Assembly (NCBI RefSeq): GCF_018991925.1
Contig: NW_024726235.1
Location: 4,197,130-4,261,129 of the forward strand
DNA length: 64,000 bases
Origin: Homarus americanus
Lineage: Eukaryota; Arthropoda; Malacostraca; Decapoda; Nephropidae
Reading direction: 5' to 3'
The notes under the pieces are model-generated. The model was given only the letters and a program-made list of their open reading frames with translations. It did not search any database and had not been told where the DNA came from. Every line of letters starts with the position of its first letter. Within the stretch, counting starts at the first letter, position 1. The translations under genes and the position numbers were made by a program. Below, piece by piece: positions 1 to 39,230 of the stretch.

Positions 1-723
1 GGTTAATGATTTGTACTTATGTGTTTATTTAGCCAGAAGAACACAGATACAGAGTCAATAAAATATCATAATGTTAACATGGCTGAGCCAGTTGAGAGCC
101 CAAGTTTTCTTGAAGGCACCTAATATATATACTGTGTTAAGTTTTGTTGGTCTTTGGAGTCAAAAGCTCAGTATAAGTACACTACATGCAGTATCAGCAT
201 TGAATATACAAGGCTGTCAAGTGGTCACTTACTTCTAATTTGATTTCATAGTTGTAGAGGCATAACCAGCCAAGGAGATATACTGTAATTTTAACATTCT
301 TTATACTTTTTAACCTCTTGTGTACAGGATCCCTTCTGAGCTGAATAAAATTGTTTTGCGTTAACCGAATAAAATATTAAGTGATGTCACCGTAGTGAAG
401 GGGCTAACAATAGCCTTGGTGGTATCCCTAAAATTAGAGACACTGTAGGTAAGATTATTTGCTTTCCCTCTTGTGTGTCACACATTGAATTGTAATGTTC
501 ACTTATACCTTAAATATTACAATTTTTTTTTTATCCTTAAGTCTTGGATTTAATTTTTTTGAAACTGCTACAAGAATAAACCTTAAATACTGTATGGTTT
601 TTTACAGGGGTGCAGTTTAAGTCAGTGCATTGTGCTATGATTTCTTTTCTTCTTGTGCTATGTTACTGACCGCAATGTTATGTCCTGAACTGAAATATGT
701 TGTACTTTTTTAATATTCAATAG
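1..723. other. Non-coding stretch upstream of the first visible TOP1 exon
   Basis: No exon can be supported here. The stretch ends in a pyrimidine-rich run and the acceptor TAG at 721-723, so it is most simply an intron of TOP1 whose earlier exons lie before the window. It holds two dispersed repeat blocks: 34-122, which resembles 37335-37435, and 325-412, a member of the family described below. A start codon at 730 in the next exon means a transcription start inside this stretch cannot be excluded. Confidence 0.6.
325..412 (+). repeat. Dispersed repeat family, copy 1
   Basis: About 90 bp with the core ctgagctgaataaaat, aaataaaatatt and, at the end, agtgaaggggctaac. Related copies are at 7005-7066, 11946-12032, 37137-37222 and, inverted, 38209-38300. 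No coding sense is apparent. Confidence 0.65.
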
Positions 724-13195
<12,472 letters not shown>

Positions 13196-15158
13196 ACAGT
13201 CAGTCATATTCAGGTGTTGACTAATGAATGACCAAAGATGATATTTTGGTAACTTGCACAGTGAAGATGTATTGTTGGAGTGGTCTTGTACATCCTCATT
13301 CGTACCCTTAATATAGGCCCAATATGGTCTGAGTATTTTTAGTCTCACTAGGTTATAGTGAAGGGAATGTGCAACTTTGGGACAGAACACAAAGGAATAA
13401 TAGAGTTGTATTTTATTGAGGTTAAATTGTGTACCTTTAATATTTATTACACAAATCCATAATTTTAAGTATTTGTATGTAGTTTTGCTATGCTAAGCTA
13501 TTTTGCGTGTATGAATTAATTTTTCTATTCACTAGTGTAAGTCGGGAATTGTTCACAGGAGTAAAGAGGTTTTTACTGGACATGAGACTTGAGGCGCTGT
13601 GGGTCGATAAGTTCAATTCTGTAACTTGTGTTAAATAGTTATTTATCTATAGTATATTCTTAGATATTTAATATAATTTTATATGAACTGTTATATATAT
13701 AGGAATGTAGTAAATGAATTTGCACTTCAGATACTGAACTATACAATACATGTCAGATTGATTGTGGACAAAATTTCTAAGCAAAGAAGGGAGGGAGGGA
13801 GGGAAGTGTTGCTCCTGTGCAGTCTGTACTAGTTACATCTTCATGATCACATGCCACTCTTTTATTAAGTTTCAAGGAATAGAATCAAAACGGTCCTCAA
13901 AGGCTGTCTAAGTATTATCCAGATAATTTAGACTGTTTAGGTCTACAGATTTTATTTATTCTGTGATCTGACTTTTTAAAAGTTTTAATTATGCTGCTCC
14001 TGTGTTCTGACTAGTGGTGACTGATAATCATCACTGTATTGGATGAATAAGTCTATTTGATCTCTCAAAGTTGGTCAAAAAACATAAGGAAATCTTAGCC
14101 AAGGATTTTATTAATCTGCCAAGGTGAAGTTACTCAACATTTTATAACTTGGATGCAATTTTAATTTAAAATTGTTGCATCTTAACTTATCTGCCACTGT
14201 AGAGGAGTAAAGCTCTGGATTATTTACCCACATCACATGGGGTTGAGCCTTGGAACAGGCATTGGCTGGTGAAGTGTTGTTCAAGAGAGCCGCTCATATT
14301 CTGGTCAGGCTCCCAGACTAGCTGACCCTTTTTGCCTGGGAGGTGGCAACCTACATTTTTACTCATCATTTTTTTTTTAGAATTGATTTTGGGTTTAGTT
14401 AGAGGAAGGTTGTGTTGGGCAGCTGGTGGCTCTGGCCATGTGGCTGCCACCCGCATCCCCTGGTGGCTGTCAACTAGATTAGTTTCTAGATTTTTAAGTT
14501 ATGATCGGTGTAAGTTTATGTAGAATTTATGGAATTTAATTGTGTTAGCTGATGCACCAGCGGGATATGTATAACATCTGAGGTCATGATGTAGGCAAAT
14601 TTTTAAGTGAGAGAAAATGTGCATTGTAAGTCAGCATGTGTAAGCCTTTGGAAGGAACTCATGGGACCATTCAAGCAGATATATTAATATAATTCTGGAC
14701 TAAGCTGTTTGGACTTAACTGAAATTGATAAAACAAAATGCATCATGGTCTGTGTTTTGCCAACATAGAAACTCACATTAGATCTTCCCAGTTCAGCTGG
14801 CCATTCCATACCATTATGTGATATGCACCGTGTACATAATAATTATCATCAATAAACCTTCATCATGGGGTTGTTGTGTAATGAATCCTATGAAACTTAA
14901 GGTGTTCAAAGATGGCCATGGAGGTAAGGCTTTTATTTGGAGACATTGTAAAGAGATACCCTGTACTGTACCTGTCAATGTGTGAGGTAAGGTTAGGTCA
15001 AGATTATCTGTTGTATGAGGTAGTACAGTAATTACCTGGTTTATTGAAAGTCTTATTAAACACTTCCTGAGAGTTACAGTACGTATAAACAACCAGAACA
15101 ATTGGTGATACAGTAGTCAAATTTGTGTTTGATACTGGGGCTACTACTCCTTATTCCT
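13196..15158 (+). other. TOP1 3' UTR and downstream sequence
   Basis: AT-rich sequence with no supported exon. The first exact AATAAA after the TOP1 stop codon is at 14851-14856, which would give a 3' UTR of about 1.7 kb; nothing else marks the end of the transcript. A short (GGGA)n run is at 13787-13804. Confidence 0.35.
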
Positions 15159-15433
15159 TTAACCCTCTTGTTGTCTTTTGATGTAAATTGCATTGCTAAG
15201 AGCTCCTGTGCTGGTTCAACCCATTCTGCACAGCACTATTTCAAAGTGAGCACTGGTTTATCGACCACAATATCCTCCTAGTCTCCTGGGCTGGCAGTTG
15301 GGCCTGGAATGCTCTACCCAATGTTTACTAAAACGTTTTTTTTTTCCTATTACTGATGCAATCTGCATTGATAGACTGTAGGGGGGTGAAATTGTAAACG
15401 ACGCTATTTGCATTGAAAGACCACGAGGGGTTG
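15159..15433. repeat. TAACCCTC-ended MITE, copy 1
   Basis: The left end ttaaccctcttgttgtcttt and the right end tgaaagaccacgaggggtt are inverted relatives. A second copy lies in the opposite orientation at 30385-30710: cctggaatgctctacccaat here matches the complement of attgggtagagcgatccagg there. Confidence 0.7.
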
Positions 15434-15980
15434 AGATTTCTGACCATGGCCAGTATTACCGAAGGGTTGATGGTACAGGTAGTACAGTATATTTTAGATT
15501 CTGAGAGAAATAACTTTCCTGTAAGAAAAAATCATTATCTATGCTAGGGAAGCAATAAACTAGGTGACTGTTGCCTTCCTCTGGGCTTGTGGTACAAAAT
15601 AGTCTCGGGTAAACTTCATAAATATGCTTGTCTTTAATGTTGACCTTGTAGTCATCATGTGAGGACATGTGATCTTTGAAAAGTATTGAATGTGTTATTG
15701 TACAGTACAGTAATTGCTTTTGCCTGAAAAAAACTTATTTTTAATAAACATAGAAAACGAAATAATTGAAAACAAATTTACCCAGTGCTGTGATCCAGAA
15801 ATTAGACAATCTGCACCTCTAAACCGTCACTTTCTACGAATGTACAAAAATAGGCAGATATTAAAATATTAACTCGGAGCTCTTAGTATATTACAAATAC
15901 AGTATTAGTTCTGCTTGTTTAATCATTTAGGGTATATACTGTATCAATTACACCACAAGCATTGTTTATAGTTACATGTA

Positions 15981-16323
15981 CAGTCCCCTTCACAATTGTG
16001 TTAACAGGGCTCGTCATATAAACTTTCCACAAATCATTATCATGGGGTATTTTTTCGGTTGTAGGAAAAAAGTCACATAAAAAGGCACGGAAAAAACCTA
16101 ACCTACGTGCAATGCCATCATATACAGTATATATATTGTGTTGAAAATGTGTACAAGTCATGTGACTTTTTTCCTGTGGACTTTATTTCCGTCCATTTTT
16201 TTCATATTGTTTTAATTTGATTCCATAGTATGTTTACTATTGCAAGTTTCCTTCTGTCGAATGTAAATAAACGCAGGGTGCCACACTACACAAAACCTGA
16301 TAGGCCCCTAGTGAAGGGGACTG
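15981..16323. repeat. 343-bp MITE with TA target duplication
   Basis: The left end cagtccccttcac and the right end gtgaaggggactg are exact inverted repeats, each flanked by TA. The interior includes ctgtggactttatttccgtc near 16187, whose complement occurs at 57283-57303. Confidence 0.75.
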
Positions 16324-17324
16324 TACCTTGTGTGCTGTGGTGAGAATGTCAGGGTGTTGAGCATCAGGTGTCTGTAACTGCAGTAAACTAACTATTGTAA
16401 TTTTACAGTGAGCAAACCAATGTTTCCTGTACAGTACAGTATTTAGTACAGGGTATTGAGAATAAATGTTTAACAACAAAATTTGGTATGTAAACTGTTC
16501 GATCCTTCACAGTTATGAGGTACTGTACTAAGCAAAGTACTGTATAGTAATGGAAGTAAAGTATATATGCTTCTGTACCAACAGAGTAAATTCATTCTGA
16601 TAACATAGTGTACAGGAAAGATGTATTTCCATTACCTGTTATGCAATTTCTATGAATTTTGACCATACAGCAAGTAGTATTTTTCTTCGCATGTGAAGGA
16701 CGTAGTAGTTCTCACTCGGTGGTGTCAGGGAAGCCTTGTATAATGTACTGTAAAAGGGAAACAGTTGTGGGCAGTGTGGTGACAGTACTCCAGATGGGGA
16801 AGTACTTCACTCTTGAAGATCGTTACGAGGGACGGACCGTCCCATAGAATGAATGACTAGATAATAAAGATTTGTTACCTAGAGTATTCCACGAAGATAT
16901 TACTGTACTGTACATTGCACACGTCTTGCTGTTGCTGCCTGGTGTTCAGTGGTTAATATCTAGTTGCATTTATGGAAAACTTCTTTTTTTGTATCATACT
17001 TTATACTGATTTATTGTAGATAAATTATAAACCCCCCATTAATTTCCCTGCCTGTTCTTGCTAGTGAATCTTTTGCCTTTTTCTGCCAATTGTGCTGCTG
17101 AATTTTCTACCCGGGTCAGTCAGTCGCGTGAATGTTACAGTAGAACTGCTTGTACAAATTTTCTTGTGCAGGTATTGAAACATTGATGTGTTGAGACTGG
17201 TGTTATTACAACTTACCGGGTATTATAATTATATCAAGTATATCGTAAGTATCGCAAATATTATTCAATTTTGAAAAATACTGCCTTTCATATTCAATTT
17301 ATAACATATTTTGGTTAATATATA
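16324..17324. other. Intergenic stretch, nothing recognised
   Basis: AT-rich sequence between TOP1 and Beclin with several TACAGTA-type short repeats. No exon, element end or RNA gene could be supported. An AATAAA at 16864-16869 has no assigned transcript. Confidence 0.5.
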
Positions 17325-18725
17325 GGACTAACTCGCCAGGGCTGCATAGCGCCGTTTGCGGCCGTATCATCTCGCGTTCAGAAAATGCCTCAAATTTCAC
17401 CATATCATAGTAAGTTCTTTCTGTTTAATATACCTATTAGGTAGCTTTGGATTGGTTGGTTAGGTCTGTCTTTCATACACAAATCTTAAGTAGCGTTTTT
17501 TTTTAATATATATTTTTTTAACATTTCCACAAACCACTGTGGGGTATAGGATTGTTTGTGTTCACACTCAGGATGGGATGGAGAAAGGAAACTCACAATG
17601 TGCTCTCTATATACATGTTGTATTGGATGTGCAATGCAGCTTGGTGCTGGGAAGGCAGCATGGTTACAAGCGTGATGTAGAGAGAGCTGGTTGGTGAGGG
17701 TGCTCAGAGAAGGACAGCTGGTGGGTCGCCAGCGGGAGAGAGGACCGCCAGGCAGGCGGCGGAGGAGGAGGTGTTGCTGGCTGCGGCTGTAGGTAGAAAG
17801 AGGCAGGTCACCACGAGGTCAGGTCTTAAATAGCGTGGGTTAGTAGTTGACCCCCGCTCCGTGATGTATGGCGGCGCTGGTTGACCTAGACCACGAGGCA
17901 TACACTGGGGAATTGGTGGGATCGGCTACTCAGCGACAAACAGCGTTTGTAGGGGAGAATTCCACTACAATACTCCCCCTTCCCTCCAGGCGGTGTAGGA
18001 GACTTGTTGTCTGCAGGGTTGCTTAGCACATGTGAGGCAGAACGGGCGGTGCATGCCTCATGTGAAACAACGGCGATGGCGTGGATTAGCCGGTCGCTGG
18101 ATACAACTGTCTATATACACACAATCTGTGGGAGAAGAGAGGGAGAAAAAGGGTGTGTGGAGGCGATGAATGTTGTGCTTCCCTCACGGCAGGTACATAG
18201 TCGTCAGATGCGCCTGCTGGGGTGTGTGGGCCTGGGTCAGGAGCAGGGGCTGTGTCAGCAGAAGCGGATGAGGGCTCGTGACAGCAGCTGGGTCCACGAC
18301 AGCAGCAGGGTGCAGGACATTAGCAGGGAGTACCTGAGGGAGAAAAGGGGTGTGGGTCCGCACTCAGGAACAGTGGCCGCGGCAGGGGTTACTGCTGGGC
18401 CGAGGTCGGCGTGTGAGGCAGGACGGGTGTGCTGGGGTCGGAAGAGGAGCGACTGTGCTTAGAGTAGCAGAGCTGCTCTAGGGTGTCTAACCTGCTGTGT
18501 AGAGACAGTAGCTGTAGAGCCGATGAGAGCTGCTTCTGGGTGGATAAGCCAGTCTTCCATGTTGCTTGAAGACTGGGAGCGTGATCAGTTTCTCCTCCAT
18601 CCTGTGTGAGTGAGAATCTCCGGGAGTCACCATTACTACACCACAACAGTGTCCACCATAATATAACAATGAAAATCCGGCGTTTTTATAAGTGTTTTCA
18701 ATCAATTTCGGTAGCGGGTTAGTCC
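17325..18725. mobile_element. TIR element (GGACTAAC ends) containing a truncated LTR retroelement
   Basis: The outer ends are ggactaactcgc at the left and the complement of gcgggttagtcc at the right, both followed by TATA. Between them lies, on the minus strand, most of the retroelement seen complete at 57855-59486: one LTR (17538-17969) and the interior (17970-18640). The other LTR is missing, and the join at 18640-18660 passes straight into unrelated sequence. Confidence 0.65.
17538..17969 (-). repeat. LTR of the short retroelement family (3' LTR, minus orientation)
   Basis: Complementary to the LTRs at 57855 and 59025 along its length, including ggggagaattccactaca at the outer end and gcttggtgctgggaaggcag inside. 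It has small indels against both, so it is older than the pair at 57.9-59.5 kb. Confidence 0.85.
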
Positions 18726-21158
18726 TATATAATTACCCATATTTTTTTAGCATATCTTAACAAATAAAGCTTTGCTAACTAATATTGATTGGTTCAAAAG
18801 GAAGAAGATAATTAAATAATGTACGATAATGTGTGGTTGAGTACGTTTTATTGTCCTCTTGTGTACGACGACCATTAGGCCAAGTAAACAACAACAGTGA
18901 CTCAAGGGGTGGAGGAAGTGAGGGCCAGTGGAAATATTTTTAATATTTTTATTTACCATTTATTCAGTAATGTCGTAATGCATGTAGAGTCTGATCCAAT
19001 ATGTGTATAAACAGTTCAGGTACACATAGTGGTTAATGAAATGAAGTAAAGCAAGAAAAACGTTTAATTATTATTTTTGAGGTTCCACGTATTGGGGTAT
19101 TCTTAATAGGAAGGTTAAAATAACCAAGTGATTTTGGTTATATTTATGTTCATTTATTTGTTATGCAACTTTTCTAATTTTTTTCTTTTAATGTGCTCAC
19201 CAGTAATGGGGTCTTGATACTACCATACACAATATTTCTAACGAACTTTCCGTACCAAATGTTTAGCAATTATTGACTTTCCATTCTCAGTATGACTTTT
19301 GGGTATTTTTTCTACAAGTTGCCCCTAATGTTCCACAATATTTTTGGGCCCAGTTATAGGTATGTCTCGTCATTTCTAACAACTTATCATTGAAACATTT
19401 CCATCACAAATGATTCGTTTTCGAGAAAATCACATTAATTTGTTACCTGAGTCCCCAGAGAGCTCCTGTGTGTTTGCATGATTGTTACTAGTTTGCAGTA
19501 CACATGCACTATAGATTGGTTAGGTTAGGTTAGTTGCTTCAATACTGCACCAACTCTGTTGGGGGGGTCCTGGGGGTGGAGACACCCCATCACTCAGGGG
19601 GCTTGGCTAGGTAATATATATATATTCTGAACATTGGCGGTTAGGTCAGGATGGGTTAACACAGAAACTGATTTTGATATGAAACCTTGGTTTTTCCGAA
19701 GGGTTTTGGTGTGATTCATTCGAATTTGATAATCTTTCACCAAAACTTGGCTTGGATTTTCCAATTTTGGCGTTTCTTTACTTGTTAAAAATGGAAATTC
19801 ATGCCAACTTTGGTCACTTATATAGCATATCACATAGTCTTTGCATTTCAACTTTAAAAAATGCCTATTTCCCACGGGTTCCCCAAGATTGTCAAACTAA
19901 AAAACGAGTCATATGCAATAGAAATGAAGGTCAGAATCGTTCAAAACACATTAAAAACCAATGGTAAAACTTAAGTTTTATGTCCAAAACCATTATGGGC
20001 AACTTGTAAACATTTAGCAACTTTTGGTGCATAGCTTTAAATTCATGCCAGCAAATGCGAATTGTCTTAAAGGTGACGATGGCATGATTTTGGTGAACCC
20101 AACCTCACCTCACCTCATCTAACCTTACCTTACTTGACTAAAAGATGCTCAAAGATTGTTAAGTAAATTTGGTTAAGTTTGGTTGCTTTACCGGTACGGT
20201 AATACCCCCGTTAGCTGGAATCCTTCTTAACCATAACTCTCCCATAACTGGAATTGAAATTTTCTGTGGGGCACATTTTCTGTAAAATTTCGAGAAAGTT
20301 TTCCCAGTACCCGGGAAATTTCAGGGATGAGGGAGCTTTTTCTGGGTTTTAGAGATGAAAATCAGGCGCATTTTCTGGAAATTCTGTGAAAATTGATCGG
20401 AACCCGAAAAATTACAGGGATGAGGGAATATTTTTCAGGGTTCAAGAGATGATGTAATGTGCAATTTTTGGAACTTCCGAAAATATTTGTCCGTAACCCA
20501 ATAAATTCCGGGGATGAGGGAATTTTTTCCCAGCGTTAAGAGTCGTCTCGTTATCCGGAAATCTCTCATTCCCGGAAGTCCTCTGCACCAACTGTTCCTG
20601 TTAGCAGAGATGTCACATATATTTTGGAAGAACTTACATATTTTTTCCTCATTGTATATTTAGGCTAGAATATGTAAAAAAAATAAGAGAATATTGAAAA
20701 CAATTATGGCAGCTGTACGGTATAGAAGTCACTACGTAATTTACTTTGACTCTAGAACATTATTAACACCGTAGGAAACATCTTTTCTGTCCTGATTAAT
20801 AAGAATGAAATCAGAAACAACTTCATGTGATGATGTAGAGACATTCTAACTGTGTCCCAGCTGGTGAAGGTACAACTGTCCTGCCAGCAGATGATTGTTA
20901 ATTTATTTTTTTATTTATATAGTTTAATCATTTATTGATATTTATTGACTGGGTGCAAGGGATGGGACCACTGGCAGTCACTTGTTTTACTTTTAAGTCT
21001 TGACATTGATAGGTGATCTGAAACTCATTTGATTGCAAGAGATATGTAGTACCGTACTCGGGTGTAAATGGTCTGGATATAATAGTTATGTTTCACATTC
21101 AGTTAAAATCTATTACTTTATGCTATACCAATCTTGTTTGAACAAGCACGATAACACG
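18726..21158. other. Region upstream of Beclin 1
   Basis: No exon recognised; 5' UTR exons of Beclin may lie here but cannot be placed. Contents: a TTAGG-like tract at 19517-19535, a block at 19670-19960 that recurs near 55180-55330 and 56040-56200, and three imperfect ~93-bp direct repeats (20295-20545, landmark gggatgaggga) between Tigger-like sequences. Confidence 0.5.
20295..20545. repeat. Imperfect ~93-bp tandem repeats
   Basis: The landmark cagggatgaggga appears at about 20322, 20415 and 20509, each followed by a run of T and then gttaagag- or gttcaagag-like sequence. It lies within sequence resembling Tigger-type ends (cccccgttagctggaatcc, ctcgttatccggaaatctc). Confidence 0.6.
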
Positions 21159-34484
<13,326 letters not shown>

Positions 34485-34870
34485 GAGGAAGCCATTATTG
34501 TGAGGAACAAGTATCCAGAAAGGCTTGGGAAACAATTTGAGGAGAGAGAGACCATGGTGGGGCTGTTGTCACACTTACTGCAAAAACTAAGAGAGGTAGT
34601 GTAGTGTCAGAATTTTTATTGGAAGTCCTACTCAAGTTTGCTTGTTTGGAAGACCTACACTGGTTTTTAGTAGTCAATATCCTGCACTGTTGTGTGGAGT
34701 TACAGGGAGAAATCAGCTAGATATTGGGGCATTGTGGAAGGAGAACACCATAGCACAGGAGTTAGAGTGAATGATTGAGAGTACTGTAATTGAATGGGAA
34801 ATCTGTATTTGTTTTGTGTCTGGCCATCCTGCAGTATACTGTATTGAAGCAGGTTTTGAAGGAGTGAAAA

Positions 34871-34881
34871 AATAAAATAAA
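34871..34881 (+). terminator. Candidate polyadenylation signals after Beclin exon B
   Basis: Two overlapping AATAAA hexamers about 390 bp after the stop of version B. They are the first exact signals downstream, but AT-rich sequence makes chance matches common. Confidence 0.4.
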
Positions 34882-36029
34882 AACAATTACAGTATACAGG
34901 GGTATAGGAATTAATGTTTTTTTTAACTGAATGGCAATACAAAAAGTGAATTTACACTGTAGAATTCCGTATTAATTATCTGTAGTAACTTCCTGCCTTC
35001 CTATTGTAAGTACAGTACTACTGTATATGACCCTGAAGCTAGCACCCAAGTCTTGATATGTTTGGTGGGTCAGCACAAGACCGAGAATATTAACTGGAAA
35101 ATTTTTTCTATAACCCAACTACAGTAGTTAACAATGCTTTAGGTAAGTTACATTTGTTAGAATTGTATGTGTGTCAAGCAGCATAAATATATCACCAGAT
35201 TTTTGTATACAGGGAGAGTAAGATAAATTTTGGTGGGAAGTGATGAACAGCAGTGTTATAGAATACAAGTACAGTATTCCTCTTTTATTGGAAAGGTTCT
35301 GTTCCTGAAAACTCTTGTCATGTGCAAAATAGCAAAATGTCAAACTATAATTTTCCCACGAGAAAATATTTTAAGGGGTGATGCATAATTGGGCTGATTT
35401 TTTTTGTACAAAGCATTTATAAATCGATGAAGGATCATGAAATACACACAAATACATAATATAATAGTTAGAAATACTCTAGTTAATCCATCCTAGATGT
35501 ATGGGATTGAAAGTTGGAAATGGAACGATGGAGACCATTCTAAAATTCAACTGTTGAATTACTAGAGAGGCAATAAAAATTGCATGCAAGATGCAGAGTG
35601 GCTATGGAGTCTCAGATAGGTTAGAAGAGGTTCGTTGATGTGATTTGGATGGTGGTCTGACTTTTTGTCACTGGTGTATTGTATATCATGTTATATTTAC
35701 TAAATTTAGATGCTAATGTTATTATTTTGGAGGTGATGAAGCAATGGTTAGGTTTATTCTGAACCAGTGTCGAAATGTTCTAGAACCGATTTAGAATGGG
35801 GAGAAGAATTTAGGCGTGTAACGAATGTGTAGGAGTATGGTAAAAGGAAACACAATGGTAGGAGGTAGACAGCATGCAGTAGCTAAATGAAGTATTGTAT
35901 GTGAGGGAGTTGTGTTGTAGAGGGAATGGAATAAGTTTAGATAGACAACTGGTATTTAGGTAGGAAGATTTCTTCTTATGTTCATCCCATCAACAGAGGC
36001 TCCTGTAAGAAAATGAGGCATGAGTGGTA

Positions 36030-36283
36030 CAGTCTCGTTCAAGATTCTTCAAACACTGCTGGAGACAGCTGGCAACTCAAGGCCGTTTGTTTACTATAGT
36101 ACATAGTATAATATAATACGAAACAACAAAGCCCTACCATTAAATTAAGCAACGGGAAACTAAGTAACCAATCACCGATCACTTTTACATTTATTCATAA
36201 TTTTTACTACGTACTATAGTAAACAAACGGCCTTGAGTTGCCAGCTGTCTCCAGCAGTGTTTGATGAATCTTGAACGAGACTG
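36030..36283. repeat. 254-bp foldback MITE with TA target duplication
   Basis: The arms of about 75 bp are nearly perfect: cagtctcgttcaagattctt at the left against the complement of aagaatc-type aatcttgaacgagactg at the right, through ggcaactcaaggccgtttgt. TA flanks both ends. Confidence 0.85.
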
Positions 36284-37136
36284 TACATAAATAGAACAGT
36301 GTATGTAAATAGTACAGTAGTAGCAAACGATGAAAATTATAGGACCTCTGAGTGTGCAGACCTTCAGGTATATATGCTTGTAGTAGAAGTTGTGGATTGA
36401 GGAAATATTATTAGTGATTGAATTGAGTAAATAAGAAAGTATTGATAGGAAATAGAATGGTGTGGTTGGAGGATATTTGGTGGAAAATTCAGTTTTGTGT
36501 TAGATAGGAATTTTTTCATCATTATTATTGTTAGTTATTATATTATTGATTTTACAGTAATATTTTTATTATTATTACAACTGCATCAAGATATATTAGT
36601 GTTTATTCCCAGGGGTAGATACAGTACATGCAGTATATAAAAGAAAAACAAAAGGATGGAATAATAATCGTGACTAGATTTACATTAATATTTTATCAGA
36701 TACAGTATATAATTGATACTACTAACAGGGTACAGATATTTAACCACTGAGTATTATATTGTACCAGAAAATGGGGTGCTGAGGTCTGCCAATCAGTTTA
36801 GGCTTAGTTAGAAAAAGTCGCTCTTTTAAAACTAATTTGAGAGGAGCTAATGGTGTGGTAAATATTATTTGTACTTCGATGGTTTTCACCCTAAGTAGTT
36901 TTTACTTTGTGTTATCCTATACAGAAACTAACTGTTGATTACTTTTAATTTTATTATGATTGGGATCATAAATGAGGTACAATATTTGACGAGTGACTTG
37001 TGACAGTCTTGTACTTTACAGTACAGTACTAGAATACTTCCTGAGAGAGACAACCTCACCCAGGAGCTTTGTGTTCTGTGGCCGACTGCACTGTGTTGTC
37101 AGAGGGTGTCTGTTACTGCGTAACTCATAGTGCATG

Positions 37137-37222
37137 GGGTTGCCTCTGAGCAGAGTAAAATCATATGGACATTTAACCAAATAAAATATGAAAAGTGGCA
37201 TCCCTGTATTGATGGGGTTAAC
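37137..37222 (+). repeat. Dispersed repeat family copy, with partner block
   Basis: It carries the core cctctgagcagagtaaaat and ccaaataaaatatgaaaag. The block at 37335-37435 (acagatacagagtggacaat) resembles 34-122, so the two repeats travel together in both places. Confidence 0.6.
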
Positions 37223-38208
37223 AGCTGCTCACCCAGTGAACTAATGCTAGTGAACCAGAACTCCAATCCTAGTTCTGTTGTTGTTTCAAAAGCTGACAAG
37301 TTTTCAGTAATTTGATATTGATATTAAAATGGTTTACTTAGCCAGACAAATACAAATACAGATACAGAGTGGACAATAAGAACAATATTGACTTGATGAG
37401 CCAATTAAGAGCCTGAAGCCTCTTAGTGGCACCTGATAAGAGCTTAATGAGGACAATGGTGTTTAAGGGGTATGTTTATCTCTCTTTCCTTCCTCAGAGT
37501 GACAGAGTTTGTGTGGTAATATGTGGAAATACATTACTGTATGGTGTTATTAGACCAACTTCCTACTTCTGTTCATCTAGTGACCCAGGATTGTCAGAGA
37601 CAGTGAAAGTTATTTAGAAGAGGTTTCTCAGGCTGTAGTACAAGTCAGGAATGTCTATGAAATCCATACTGGAGCAAGGTACTTGATCCTGATCAGAGGT
37701 CTTCATCTACATGTATTTGAACAAAGAATTTTTGTATCTTGATGGAGGTGGTGGGCAGTAGCCAAAAGTTAGTCCTCATTGGTTTTGTGAGGCACGTACT
37801 AGTGCTTTTTAGATGAAACATGACATTCCTTACTATTCTCGGTTGTTTTGAAAGCTCTTGTCACCTGTCCAATGACTCAAAGGCTATACAGTAAATCAAA
37901 GCTGAAAGTATGAAATCCAACTTTATAAGTAAGGAACAGATGAATTAAGTTCCTCCTCCTTATCCTGATGGTGTTCCTTAGTGGCAGGGAAGTATAGGGG
38001 TAAAGTTTGGAGTATACTGTATTTGTAACCATAAAGTGTCTGAGAAGATGGCAGCAATTCTAGGGTACACACCACACTAAGTGTACCCATAGACTCGCTG
38101 GCCTTCAAAACAACTCTAGGATATGGGTTACGCTTTTTTTCTTTCTTTTTTTTTACTGGTTCTGAACATGAGTAGCTGTTGAATGGCAATTAGGTAACAC
38201 TGTTCCTT

Positions 38209-38300
38209 TACCCCTTCACTACAGGAATGCCATATCTTATATTTTATTTGGGTAATGTCAGACAATTTTATTTAGCTCAGAGGCGACCCCGTAAACAAGG
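38209..38300 (-). repeat. Dispersed repeat family, inverted copy
   Basis: It starts taccccttcactacaggaat and ends with ttagctcagaggcgacccc, which read on the minus strand gives the same order as the copy at 325-412. Confidence 0.6.
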
Positions 38301-39230
38301 AGTTGGGATCAGTACACTCTGCCATTAGAACCTCTGGACAAGGCTGGAATTTTTAAAGTTTCGTGTCTTCCCATCAATAATGTAATATCATGGGGTTTAA
38401 TATTTTAATCATGGATTTTTGCCCCCACCATGTTCTATGTAAAGGAATTAATGTTTGATTCTTCTTGACCATATTTTTCTTCTTGCCATATTATTATTAA
38501 TATTGGTCTATAACAGAAGATGAGACAGTGAGTTTGCACACCTTAAGTTTCTACCATTTTTCATTGTTGCTCTGTTAACCTTTTATTTTTTAAGAATTTA
38601 CTTCATTAAAAAATAGTCAATATTTAATGAAAAAAGTGAATAATTGTGTTGGTGTACATTATGGGCATAACACTGTTAATGGTCTGTGATATTTATATTA
38701 TCATTAAAATGTAAATACTACTGTAATAAATATCTCTGACTGTACAGAGAGATGGATGAAGTTTTTTGATGTGAACACACTGTACCGTAATTATGGATTT
38801 TTGTTTCCAGTACATAATACGGTACGTACAGTGTGTTCAAGTGAATAATATAAAACTGAAGTAATTTCTTCTGTACTGTACGTGTATTAAATTTCTCTAT
38901 TAATGTGAAATGTCAACATATAATTTCTGTTTATATACTGTAATTTATATGAAAAATAATCTGTTTTGTTAATGATACATTCTTGAATTCAATTGATTGA
39001 TGGTAAATTGTTATTTAGTACAATAAGCATATTTTATATTTAAACTTTATACTGTACTATACTGTATGTAGATTTTTTTGCATCTTTGTAAATGCAGGAC
39101 TGTAAATACAAGAAAAATGTTTAATTCTGTGAAACTCCTGTACTATCAAATGCTAATTTTAAATCTCATTTCTACTGTTCTGTGTGTATGGTACTTCATA
39201 GAGTAGTCTGTTCACTCGAACTTTACAACT

